From NCBI GenBank assembly GCA_026008535.1, contig BRKX01000018.1, positions 44,881,588 to 44,945,587 of the forward strand: a stretch of DNA of 64,000 bases, written 5' to 3'. The translations under genes were made by a program, and so were the position numbers. The notes beneath the pieces are model-generated. The model was given only the letters and a program-made list of their open reading frames with translations. It had not been told where the DNA came from and did no database searches. Source of the DNA: Perilla frutescens (taxonomy: Eukaryota; Streptophyta; Magnoliopsida; Lamiales; Lamiaceae). This document shows positions 45,817-57,200 of the stretch, piece after piece (positions within the stretch are counted from its first letter, which is position 1; each line of letters begins with the position of its first letter).

Positions 45817-46083
45817 GTACTCTTTTTCCCATATTTATTCCATATGGGTTTTAATGATGTCTCGATTTCATGAGTTATTAGCATGTGATATCCGGGACTT
45901 CTAGGTTTGGGTCACTTTCTTTTTTCTCTTATTTATACAATTTATGATGAAAATAACCCCCATTTCTTTATTTTTTGTCATATTATTTACGAAATTGTCA
46001 AATCTCACTCATTAGATCAATACATTAGATAATAGAGATGTGGTCCTAGTTCTCATACTAGGAAAAAGATCCTATTTGATTCA

Positions 46084-46164
<81 letters not shown>

Positions 46165-47400
46165 TAGATAGATAGATTAACTTTTAGTTGGGGGAAAGAG
46201 GTGTGAGATCATTTTACAAAATTTGTAAGACGGATCATAATCTGGATCGAAACTCATATCTAGCGATATATTTTTGCATTTCTATTAATATTTGATTATA
46301 TTTGAATTCAAATTTTAACTCATCTTATATATATTAATCCGTAAAACAGTTTCATACAAAACTCATCGAACCTCTAATGATGGCACGAGACCATAAATCC
46401 TTCATAAGAGAGGGAGAATGATAGCGGCGAGATTGCCGCATTTTAGGGTTGATTGAATTATATTAAACAATGAGGTTTTTCCATCATTTGTTGATGCAAT
46501 TTCATCGTTCATTGGATATGTGTTTTGTGTTACTTCTTTGATAATCGACTTCTGCTAGTGTACCTAACTTATATAGGGGTGAGAAATACCACTAGATTAT
46601 AATCCGTTAATGGTATGCTAGCTTTTTAAAATATTTAAACTAAGACTACTTAATTAATTACTTTATATTATATTATATTATATTATATTATTTTATCTTA
46701 TATATGCTGCATTGGAAGAAGCTTTTTCCATGAGGAGTGTGAAAGGTACATGCATATTGTAAGTGTTCTTTTTATTTAACTTTCATATGTTGATACGCGT
46801 AATAATTTATAAATTCATTTCAATGAAAATGAATATGAATTGAGGTGATAATTTGTATATTAATTTTAAGGTTAAATTATTCTTCATACTCCTATATTTG
46901 CAACTTATAACAATACCATAATTTATATTTAATAATAATTTTACTCCTAATGTTTCATTGTTGTCATAATTCAACCCATGTCGTAAGTTTTTCTCACAAA
47001 TAAAAATTGAGTCAGCACATCAGAAAATCGATGAATAAGAAAAAAATAATTCAAAATAAGCTAAAACGATGTGGGTTCCTCAAATCCAACAAAATCCCAA
47101 AGCTAAACCTCCCGTACGTGCATTGAAAGTTTAATAGATTTTATGATCAATTATAATTTCAAGTAATATTCAACATAAATTGAGGTAGTAAACATAACTC
47201 AGCTTTCAGCTATTGAAAAAACTTAGGTAGATAGAAATTTGATAAAAATAAAACGTTGTGGTTACAAATTAGTATTAAATTTAAGTTGAGGTATTATTGT
47301 TGTGATAAGTTGCAAAGCATTAAATTCAATTCACACTAATTATAATCTATAATTCTAATTATAGTAAAACAAAGTTTAAGGGGTGGGCCTACAGTATCTC
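45817..47400. other. Intergenic DNA upstream of the receptor kinase
   Basis: (CT)n/(AT)n/(TAGA)n compound microsatellite at 46084-46177; a short (TTATA)n run at 46662-46692. No gene recognised. Confidence 0.6.
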
Positions 47401-47638
47401 CTGAAACATTGGCGACACGTGTCTCACTTCCCACTTCTCACATACATCTCCTCTATTCTCACTGCCACCAATTTTCATTTTACACGCGCTGCCTACTCTC
47501 CTTCTCTCTCCTAATTCTCTCTCTACACGACAAAAATCACACACACACACACACACACGACCATGTCATTTCAAACCTCTACGTACCTACGTTCAACTAA
47601 ATTAATCTCCACTTAATCGCCGATCAACACCAAGAATA
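47401..47638 (+). promoter_or_regulatory. Probable promoter-proximal region and 5' leader of the receptor kinase
   Basis: Pyrimidine-rich DNA with CACGTG-like GACACGTGTC at 47413-47422 (G-box core) and a (CA)n run at 47540-47560 before the ATG. No confident TATA box. Confidence 0.4.
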
Positions 47639-49705
47639 ATGGCGGATGATATAATGTCTGTGGTGGCGGCGGCGGCGGCGGTGGTGATCGTCGTCGCGAT
47701 TTCCTCGCCAGCGCACGTGTCGGCGCAGGTGCAGGAGAACGCATCGGGAGCTCTCATGAAATTCAAAACCGCCCTAACGAACGCAGATCCTGCGCTGGCG
47801 AACTGGAATCCGTCGGCGGCGCCGCCGTGCACCGGAAACAAGGGCAACTGGGCCGGAGTTCTCTGCTTCAACGGCTACGTGTGGGGCCTGCAGTTGGACA
47901 ACATAGGGCTGCAGGGGCAGATCGACGTCGACGCTCTAATGGGGCTGCGTTTCCTGCGCACGCTGAGCTTCATGAACAACGGTTTTCATGGGGCCATGCC
48001 CGACTGGCGGAAGCTGCCCACCGTCAAATCCTTGTATTTGTCCGGCAACCAGCTCTCCGGCGTGATCGCCGACGATGCTTTCGACGGCATGGCGTCGTTG
48101 AAGAAGGTGTATCTGTCCGATAATCAATTCACCGGCCCCATCCCCGCGTCCCTCGCCTCGCCTCGGCTCGCCGAGCTCCGCCTCGACAACAATCAGTTCT
48201 CCGGCGGCATTCCGGCGGTGGATTCCGAGAATCTCAAGGTCTTCAACGTCTCTAACAATCTGTTGGAGGGACCCGTTCCGCCGCCTCTTCTCAAGTTGGA
48301 TCCGTCGTCCTTTACGGGTACGAACGTATCTTCATTTATATCCGAAACTATTTTGATTTTCGTCAAATCTATATCTTAAACTAATATTTTTACTCATAAA
48401 TACCTCTAATGTATTATTTAAAAACTAATCAAATCGTTTCAGATGCATTTTGTTGAAAAATATGTCCCACAAAGAATTGGTGTAAATTTAAAATGCCATA
48501 AATGTGACCGATTTGATCTAAACATTAAAAAAAAATGAAACACTGAAAAAATAATTATATATTCTTATTGATATTGAACCATAATTAATAATTACGTATA
48601 AAATTAAATTTAAGCACTAACAATTGAAATTGAAGACAAGATGGAATAAAAATTAATTTTACATGTGTACCATACAGTGTTGTTAGGGTTGTATACGAGC
48701 CGAGTCAAATCGAGTACCACCGGGCTCGAGCTTAGTTCGTTTAGGTATTCGTGGGCTTGAGCTCGAGCTCGAGCTCGACGGGAAAAAATCGAGCTCGACT
48801 CGATTATTTAAAATTCGAGCTTGACTCAATTATTTAAAATTCGAGCTCGAACTTGAGCTCGACTCAATGATTTAAAATTCGAGCTCGAACTCGAGCTCGT
48901 TTACATGAATAATGCGACTATAAGTCATAAGTCATATCATATTTCAATATATTAAGATAATTTATAAATTAATCATTCTATATTATTTAAGAGACTACTA
49001 ATTCTTAATTTGTTTAATTATTATTCTTAGATTAGCTTATTTAATGTTAGTTTTAATTTTTGTTAATTTTTTTATTGATATGTACGTATCAACTAATATA
49101 AACTATATACTATAATACAAATAATATATATAACTAAGAATATAAGATTAACTATATAACATTTGTGCTAACTACTAAGAAATAAGAATACTTTTAATCT
49201 TGAATATTTGATTTCTTAATTTTGATAACAAATTTTTGAGAAATTATTATGTTTTCAATATCATTTATTTCATTTAATATTTCTTATTTAATAAATTGGG
49301 AATGATTATTTTTTCAATATTAGTCTTAATTTTTGTTTATTTTCTTTTTCTCTTTTATTGCTATGTACATTTTAACTAATATCAACTATATACTGTAATA
49401 GACGTTAGTTTATATAACTAAGAGTTTAAGATTAACTATATAACAATGGTGCTAATTATATTGTTACTATATATTGAACATTTGATTAATTTTAATTTGT
49501 GTTAATTTCATTTTTTCTTTATTACTTCGTTACTTTCGATAATATTAATTTAATATTATTGATTTCATTCATATTTAATATTTAATGAATTGAAAATATT
49601 ATTTTGTAAATATTATTCATAATTTTTCTTATTACTTACTATTTATTATTGAGCGTTCAATTTCTTAATTTTGATAAGATTAATAAAATATCATTTCACA
49701 TTTCA

Positions 49706-49747
<42 letters not shown>

Positions 49748-52363
49748 GTAAAATTGTAAATAAGATAATTATATATATTATATATAAATATATAATATGT
49801 GTATATATATAATTCATTAGTTTGTGTATATAATTGTTACTCTTGATCATTGATTTCTTAACTTTAATACTATTAGTTCAATAGTTAATATCATTAATTT
49901 CATTTTATTTTTAATGAGAAGTATTAATTTGACAAAAGTTACAATGTAGATAAATAATATTTTAAAAATTACAAAAATAGTATGTGTCTCAAGTTATAAA
50001 TCAAATAGCTCACGAGCCCGACTCGAGCTCAGCTCATTTAAGTACTCGCGAGTCATGCTCGTGAGACAGCTCGCGAGCCTGGCTCGAGCTCGACTCGTTT
50101 AAGTACTCGTGAGCCAGACTAGTGATATAGCTCGCGAGCCAGGCTCGAGCTCGACTCGTTTAACTACTCACGAGCCAGCTCACGAAACAATTCATGAGAC
50201 AGCTCGTTAAAAAGCTCAAGAACCTCACGAACTGAGTTAGCTCGTGAGCTCAACGAGCTAAGCTCGACTTCGGCTCGAGAAAATGACGAGCTCGTTTAGC
50301 AGGTTCGAGCTCAGCTTTGCACCATCAGATACGTTAACCGATCAATATCGGAGGTCAACTTGAAAAAGAAAACGTTCAAATCAATATTAACTGTAATACT
50401 AAAAAGTATCACCCAAAAACCCAAAAGTATCACCTTTATCTTTAAAAAATATCTGTCATAAAAAAATCCGTCAAAATCAGTATAAATCATAACATTAAAA
50501 GTATCATTCAAAATTCAAAAAATATCACATGTATTATTAAAAAATAATATATGTATTGACTTTTTTTACCGGTTGACTAGATCAACGCCTGGTCACGATT
50601 ATCTAGTGCACAAAAGAATTGATATTTTTTTTAATAGTTTATGTATTTTATTGACAAAATTTGATTAGATTTGAAAAAATTAGATTGGAATATAAATGAT
50701 AGTTTGCCGTTATTTATTAACGTTTGATTTATGATTTGCATTTTATATGTACGATCGATCAAATAATAATAGTGCAGGCAACAAAGCGTTGTGCGGGAAC
50801 CCAGGGGGACCATCATGCGATCCCCCGATACCTCCACCGGACATGGAGCCGATTATTCATCCTCTCCCCAATGCCGATGCTGACGATCAAAAGCCGGCAT
50901 CGGCACGGCCGCCGTCATCCTCATCTCCAGCGAGAATAATAATAATCATATTAAGTGTGATATTGGGTTTGTTTCTGATCCTACTCCTGCTTCTGCTGTG
51001 CTGGCGGTGCCGCGACAGTGAAACGCTGCCACGCCAGCAGAAGCAGGGGATGACGAGATCAGAAATGATGATGGCAGTCGCGTCTCCATATAGTGAGAGG
51101 AGCCCTCTGCCACTGATGGTCGCCTCCCCTGGAGGCAGGGGAGGCGAACATCAGCAGCAGGCGGGCAAACTGTCGTTCGTGAGGGACGACAGACAGAAGT
51201 TCGACCTCCAGGACCTGATGAGAGCGTCGGCGGAGGTACTAGGATGCGGAAACTTCGGAGCATCGTACAAAGCAGTGCTCGTTGACGGAGAAGCGCTCGT
51301 CGTGAAGAGATTCAAGCAGATGAACAACGTCGCCAAGGAAGAGTTCCACGAGCACATGAGGAGACTGGGAAGGCTCAAACACCCCAATCTCCTCCCCTTG
51401 GTAGCCTACTTGTATCGCAAAGAAGAGAAATTGCTCGTTTTCGACTTCGTCTCCAACAACAGCTTGGGAAAGCATCTTCATGATGATGGTACGTATCTAT
51501 ATCTATATCTATATCTATAATAATTGAATTTAACTATCAGTAATTACGGGCAGAGTTCATTTTGGATGATAGATTAGATAGATTAAACGGATAAAAAATT
51601 AATATAGCCTAATCCACCAGATACTTTGATAGATAAATAATTTTAAGCTCGTTAGATCATGTAATCATTCAAATACTGATAATCTCATACACTGTCAATC
51701 TAATCTATCTAATCCATCAGCCAAATTAAACGCCCCGGTAACTTATACTACTGATTGGATTTATATACACACGCAGGAAAACGAGCAGAGGAGTGGCCGA
51801 AGCCGCTGAATTGGCCGTGCCGATTGAAAATCATAAAAGGAGTGGTGAAGGGGCTGGCTTACCTCTACTCGGAGCTGCCGAGCCTAAACGTGCCACACGG
51901 GCACTTGAAATCGTCGAACGTCCTGCTAGACAACAACTACAACGCGCTGCTGATGGACTACACGTTGGGGCCGGTGGTGAACCCGGCACAAGTGAGCCAA
52001 GCACTCGTGGCATACAAATGCCCCGAGTTCGCTCAAACGGGGCGGACCTCAAAGAAGACGGACGTGTGGTGCCTAGGGATATTGATCATGGAGACGCTCA
52101 CGGGCAAGCCCGTGGCGAACTACCTCGGGCAAGGGAGCGAGCACTACGGTGTGGATCTAGCTAGGTGGGTGAATGGCATAGTTGATGCTGCAAGCACGAA
52201 AGGAGCGCAGGTTCTTGATAAGGAAATGGAGGTGAGCAATGAGCGGTCACGCCTCGAAATCGACAAACTTCTGCAGATTGGAATAGCTTGCTGCAGGGAG
52301 GATCTTGACAGGAGGTTAGATTTGGAGGAAGCACTTCGAAGGATTGAGCAAGTGATGGAGTAG
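47639..52363 (+). CDS. LRR receptor-like kinase, pollen receptor (PRK/LRR-III) type, probable pseudokinase
   Basis: Exons: 47639-48317, 50778-51488, 51777-52363; 658 residues. Signal peptide (1 to about 29), LRR N-terminal cap with CTGNKGNWAGVLC, about five leucine-rich repeats (LYLSGNQLSGVI, VYLSDNQFTGPIPASL), Pro-rich juxtamembrane region, transmembrane helix about 280-300, and a cytoplasmic kinase fold. The glycine loop is G-C-G-N-F-G (about 382-387) and Lys is near 403. The catalytic loop reads HGHLKSSN (about 504-511) in place of HRDLKxxN, and the magnesium motif DFG reads DYT (about 524), so phosphotransfer is doubtful. Members of this group (PRK4/PRK5-like) sit at the pollen-tube plasma membrane and signal to ROP-GEFs. 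Exon GC content is high relative to its surroundings. Intron 1 (2.46 kb) is filled with mobile DNA. Confidence 0.95.
48318..50777 (+). other. Expanded intron 1 of the receptor kinase with nested repeats
   Basis: A left arm (about 48325-48470) and a right arm (about 50625-50712) both match the M1 MITE ends, separated by about 2.1 kb. Within it are two GAGCTCGAGCTCG-rich blocks (48710-48910 and 50005-50325) bounding AT-rich DNA, and an (ATT)n run at 49710-49746. Confidence 0.7.
48695..50330. mobile_element. Possible non-autonomous DNA transposon with GAGCTCG subterminal repeats
   Basis: The left end reads TAGGGTTGTATACGAGCCGA and the right end, inverted, GATGGTGCAAAGCTGAGCTC. Both then enter clusters of CGAGCTCGA motifs in mirrored orientation (GACTCGTTTAAGTACTCG on the right). 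The layout suits a degenerate hAT-like element, but no target duplication is visible and the ends are approximate. Confidence 0.5.
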
Positions 52364-52515
52364 TTTATATATATATATATATATATATGCATCTATATAT
52401 GTGTATATATGTGTGTGTGTTTTTCATTGCCTCATGAATTTTCTTTTGGAGGAAAACAATGAAGATTGAGGCAACAAAAATGGGGAGTTGAGACAAGGAG
52501 ATGATCATCATATCA

Positions 52516-52552
<37 letters not shown>

Positions 52553-52905
52553 GAAAGGAATAATGGTGAATAAACAATATGTGGGAGGCCTAAAATCTTC
52601 CAAAAATAGTTTTGATAGCAAAGTAAAGCAACAAACTTCTTCAACTGTGTTTTGTGTTTGGAAACAACAGGGGAGAATTCAGCCTCTAATTAATCAAATT
52701 TCAAGAATTCAACCTCAGCTCATTATTAGTTTTCTCCTGCATGCATGCTATATAAGACTCACAAATTCATATATTTACATACAGTATATATATAAATGGT
52801 TAGTATTAATCTCACACCAAATCATCATTTTTTGTAGGGAAAAAAAAAGGATATCATCTACTAAATATATCTAAATTAATAAATAGTAATAGGTATGGCG
52901 TCAAA
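52364..52905. other. 3' flank of the receptor kinase
   Basis: Short (AT)n at 52367-52388 and (CT)n at 52521-52550. Presumably holds the 3' UTR; no poly(A) signal was assigned. Confidence 0.5.
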
Positions 52906-52977
52906 TCCGTTGTCGTCCAGCGGTTAGGATATCTGGCTTTCACCCAGGAGACCCGGGTTCGATTCCCGGCAACGGAA
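52906..52977 (+). tRNA. tRNA-Glu (anticodon UUC)
   Basis: A 72-base cloverleaf. The acceptor stem TCCGTTG pairs with CAACGGA, with discriminator A. The A box is in TCGTCCAGCGGTTAGGATAT, the anticodon stem TCTGG/CCAGG encloses the loop CTTTCAC (anticodon TTC), and the T arm CCGGGTTCGATTCCCGG contains the B box. A run of T follows immediately (52978 onward), the usual Pol III terminator. No intron and no CCA in the gene, as expected for a nuclear plant tRNA. Confidence 0.98.
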
Positions 52978-52987
52978 TTTTTTTTTT
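52978..52987 (+). terminator. Pol III terminator of the tRNA-Glu gene
   Basis: A run of about ten T residues starts directly after the discriminator base. Confidence 0.9.
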
Positions 52988-54047
52988 CCAATTAATTTTT
53001 TTAATAAAGAATTTTCTAATATTTCTTCTTCATGAATATATACATATAATTTCATTTATCATCATAAATTTCTTTATTGTTTGATTTTTGTTTTCCTATT
53101 GATATGACACGATAATTATTTATAATTTCAACCGTAACGTGGACTAAACACATAGAAGTTAAGGTAAATTATTGTTTACATTCCAAACTTTTTTTTAACA
53201 AATTCCATCACAAATTAATATATTTTTTTTCAATAGAAGACTAAACTATTCGAAACCTTATTAAATCTAACATCAAATGCATTTTTTAGCCGAAAATTAT
53301 CAAATGTTCGGCTGAATACTTGTGTTTGTGGCTAAATGGTTGACCATATCTACGGTAAGATTCTTTACTCTATTTTTTACAACATTTTCATATATGTTTT
53401 TGACCGGAGAATGCATTTGATGCTAGATTTGATTTGCCGGCACATGAAGCGAAGTGAAGAAGAAGCAACACTTCAGTTTCTATTCGTTTTCTTTTTAAAT
53501 ATTTCCTTTGCAACTCTTAATGGAAATTAGCTAGGTGGAGCAAGTGAAATGGGCCTAAATGGATTGGGCCGAAAATGGATTAGAGATGGGCCAGATCATT
53601 TTCTAATGTTGGGCTCCATGAAATACATTGAGTTCAAAATATTTAATGCGAGAAAATTCTTTTGGAGGGTCGAACGAACTCCGATTTGAGTCTCGAGGGG
53701 GGTGTCAAAATGCTCATCTTGACGTGTTCTTTATTAATATGTGCCTACGTTTCCCTTTGGGAGCTCGAATAAAATCAAGCCATTCAATCTCTTGTGACGT
53801 GTTGTTTAGCCCGTATAAAATATATAGACCATATTTTCTATAGTTCCTTACATTATGAAATTTTGGTGTCGCACTTTGAACTCATTACTTTTCTTTCATT
53901 TTTTTTATTCTTCAACTTCATTTTTTTATGGTTTAATTTATTTTTTCAATCAGTTATTAGGACTTGTTCCACTAAATTAGAGTTTTTATAATTATTTTTA
54001 ACTTTTTACTTTTTTACTTCTCAATAATTGATTATTATTGTCTCATT
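52988..54047. other. AT-rich intergenic DNA
   Basis: 53160-53430 shows partial similarity to the M1 MITE style (GTAAATTATTGTTTACATTC, GCCGAAAATTATCAAATG, GTTCGGCTGAATACTTG) but its boundaries are unclear. No gene. Confidence 0.5.
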
Positions 54048-54261
54048 GGGGATGACATAGTGGTGGAGTGGTGTTTATTGAGGCCAAAAGTCTCAAGTTC
54101 GACCCACCACCAACACGACTAGGTGTGAGCCTGTCACACCTGGCCTGCCAAGTGTGGTTTACCTCTCCTGTGTAGGTTTGCAGGCTATTACATAGGGGCG
54201 GGATTTACCCAGTGCGCACCACGGTAGTGGCTGCGGGTTATCCTCGACATCAAAAAAAAAA
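54048..54261 (+). mobile_element. Au-like SINE
   Basis: The head GGGGATGACATAGTGGTGGA has A-box features and AAGTTCGACCC a B box. The 3' part contains TTACCCAGTGCGCACCACGG and GTAGTGGCTGCGGGTTATCC before an A-tail, the conserved signature of the plant Au SINE family as I recall it. Length 214 bp including the tail, appearing full-length. Confidence 0.85.
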
Positions 54262-54305
54262 TTGATTATTATTATATTATAGTTAAATATTAAATAGTTA
54301 AGGTG

Positions 54306-54338
<33 letters not shown>

Positions 54339-55338
54339 ATTAGTTTTTATCTATAAATGCTAAGTATGATTGATTATGTTATAATATATATATTTTTTTT
54401 TGTAACATTATGAGAATATTGAATTTGAGAGAGTGGAACACAAGGCTAAAATATATAAATTGAAGCAAGGGGATCTCACAACTTAAATCTTTGCGATAAA
54501 TATTCTCTTTACCTCGAATCTGCTCAATATCATAGGTCGGGTGTGAGAGTAAATATATATATATATATTTACTCTCTTTACCGTAATTAAATTATACCAA
54601 TGGCCTAAATGTAATTATTTAAAAGTGTAAAACCTAAGCTAGCTATTGTACTACTCCTATTTAGGATCTAACTGGACTTTTACCTACAAATTCGAGAATC
54701 TAATTGAATTCTATAAGAATTTGGGTGCCTATTTAAAACTAACGAAATAATTTAGCATACAGTATCGATTTTTTTCTAAAAAGAAAAATATAATTCAAAT
54801 GTAATAATTTAAGATCCACCAATCAAAAAAAAAAAAAAAAATCCGTAACCGGCCGCAGCCGACTTTAAAGCGACGTGGTTGAGAGCAACAGAAAAATATG
54901 TGACCGCCGAAAATACACTGTCTTAATCTAAAAAAAAAATCAAGAATAGATGCCGATTTTAGGAAAATATCTAACCGACCAAGTTCCTAGGTTTATTTTT
55001 TGTCGTTTTCCTCCAACCACTTTTCTTTATTGTAATAATTATAGCAATTATATATTATATACCAAAAAATAAATAATATTCACTAGTTCATTGATTTTAA
55101 ATAAAGGGATCGAAAAATCTAGGCTGGGGCCAGGGAGCTCTATCGATCAACTCTTCGTCAAGAAGAAATGAAATAAGATTAAATTTTTATAGTGTTTTTA
55201 GTTTGCTTTTATTGATTTTGTAGTTCTTGGAAAATATATACATATAGCATGATATCGATATTAATAACACTATTAACCAACATCTCCCATCTGATGCATT
55301 CAGTTGGTTCCATTGCGAGTCTATGTCAGTTTAGAAGG
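54262..55338. other. AT-rich intergenic DNA
   Basis: (AT)n at 54305-54332, a truncated S1 SINE tail at 54515-54552 (CATAGGTCGGGTGTGAGAGT) and an A-run at 54825-54841. No gene recognised. Confidence 0.55.
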
Positions 55339-55340
55339 GG

Positions 55341-56700
55341 TGAATAAACTGACTCAAAACTTTAAACTTTGTGCGGAATATATAGGGTCCTGACTCACTT
55401 TTGACAATTTATCCGTGCACTGATCAGTTGAGATAGAGAGCTTGACTAGAGCTTAGCTTGTGAGCTAATCGGTTGAGACTGATAGCCTGAAGGCTTCATT
55501 TGTCAGTGCGGCTTGTGTGCTATAGTGTGCAGTTTAAGAACATGCAAAGGCTTAGAGCATAAAGTACAACACACACAAGACTTATAGAGGTTCGAAGCTT
55601 CCTACTTCTACGTCCTCTCTTCCTTCCGCAGAAGGGCAATCTACTATGCAAGTGTAAAGTTTCTTTATTACAGTTACACAGTGAAGAAATCTATTGGACT
55701 TGAAAACGACACCCTTCAAACCGAGCACAGCCTCCTTTCCAACTGTTGCTGTCCCGGAAGAACGGACCCGTCAGTACGCCCTTCCTCAGCCGATTTCTGG
55801 GTCGACAACTCACACTTACCGGTCCCAACTGCTCGCTGAGACTTTAGGTGCTATTGCCCGTCTTTACAAGATTTTAGATCTCTCTCGATCTTCAAGAAGG
55901 CAGCCTTGAATCTATTATCAACATGAAATGCTCCTTCAACTTAAGCTAAGTGGTTGATCTTTGAAGAACTGAACTGAGAAGCTTTGCTCTAGCTGGAATT
56001 TTTCGTCAGCTAGCTACTTGCTTGGAACTTGAAGCACGCCTTCTCAGTTGGGACTTTTCGCACTTAAGAGATTTAAGCTCTGAGCTGTGGGGAGGGAGAA
56101 ACAAAGCTCAGTATCTACAAAATATAGCAAGAGTTAGATTGGCGAAAGTCTTGGCCAGAATGAGATTCACCCCCTTTATATAGATGAGCGATCTCAATGA
56201 CCGTTAGGTTTCTACTGATCGATGGTTCGATTGATTCCACCAATGGCAGTTTTAATGCTTGTATCTGTTGAAGCTTTGAATGAACTAGCCGTTGAATTTA
56301 ATGGCTTTTGCTCCAAGATGGTTAGGATCTTCCCAAGATTTCATGTCAGGATCTTAATGACTGATTGTCAGAGAGCAGATATTTTGGCTATCAGTTCTAG
56401 ACTTCAGCTGATGGGGTCTCAGCTATCTCGACTTTCAGCTTTGAGATCATCCAGTTGGCAGTTCCCCAACTGCCTCAAGCTTCAGTCCTGGAATGGTCCA
56501 GTTCAGCTGCCTTGATCTTCAGCTTTAGATATTTGTCGGCTTAACTTTAAAAAGCTTTCAGTTCTGGATTCCAGTTGACTTACTTTTGAGCTTTTCTCCT
56601 AACTGATTGATCTTTGATCAGTTCAGTTTGGTTTTGAGCTTTCAAGCTAGCTCTTTTCTCATCAGTCGTTCTTGGCCTTGAATGCGCTTTCGATTTTGAA
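55341..56700 (+). mobile_element. Possible copia-like LTR fragment
   Basis: A purine tract AGAAGGGG is followed directly by TGAATAAACTGACTC, reminiscent of the polypurine tract/LTR junction of SIRE-type copia elements. Downstream text such as GGTTCGAAGCTTCCTACTTC is LTR-like in style. No partner LTR, primer-binding site or gag-pol is present in the window, so this is a weak call. Small plus-strand frames at 55694-55909 and 56222-56515 are not considered genes. Confidence 0.3.
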
Positions 56701-56789
56701 GGGAAGAAGATAAAAAATTGAAGGAAAGTGATAGAGGGAGAGAGAAAATATCAAGATTTGATATTTTAAACTTCTTCAACTGAAACTAT

Positions 56790-57093
56790 TCACCATTCAG
56801 TTCCGTCTTCTTTTGCCCGATTCTCCTTTCTCATACTTGCAAGGAGAGATGCTAGGTATGCTGTAGATACCCCATTCTTACTGCTGTTCCAGCTGGGCAT
56901 TCTCCTAAGTCCAAAATAAGTTTTGAGCTTGCCAGTCTTGCTGCTCAAATTGGACTTCCCCTTGAAGTCTTTGGATCTCATCCCAAAGAGTTAGATCACT
57001 CTTTCCATCTTTTCCATCATCAGCATCTCCTTCCCCCTTTTTGGCATCATCCAAAAGGGCAAGCTGATGGAACTCATGAGATGACAATGACAA
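56790..57093 (-). pseudogene. Coiled-coil-like tail near copy C
   Basis: The minus strand encodes LALLDDAKKGEGDADDGKDG then LTLWDEIQRLQGEVQFEQQD, a Gln/Glu-rich helix, then a stop and further readable text in another frame. It resembles the coiled-coil C-terminal tail of copy A and probably is the 3' end of copy C, separated by decay. Confidence 0.35.
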
Positions 57094-57200
57094 TTATGGC
57101 AGAAGAAAGAAGGAGGTTGCCAATAAGTTGTCAGTGATGTAAGGAGCTTGGGGTGTAGGTATGGGAGTGGACAATCATGAATAAGTTTCCTCAGTTGGCA

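Noticed and set aside
47827..48127. Alternative frames across receptor-kinase exon 1
   Set aside because: GC-rich exon shadows; the LRR-encoding frame is clear.
55694..56515. Plus-strand frames of 71 and 97 codons
   Set aside because: No domain and no splice context; likely chance frames in LTR-like DNA.
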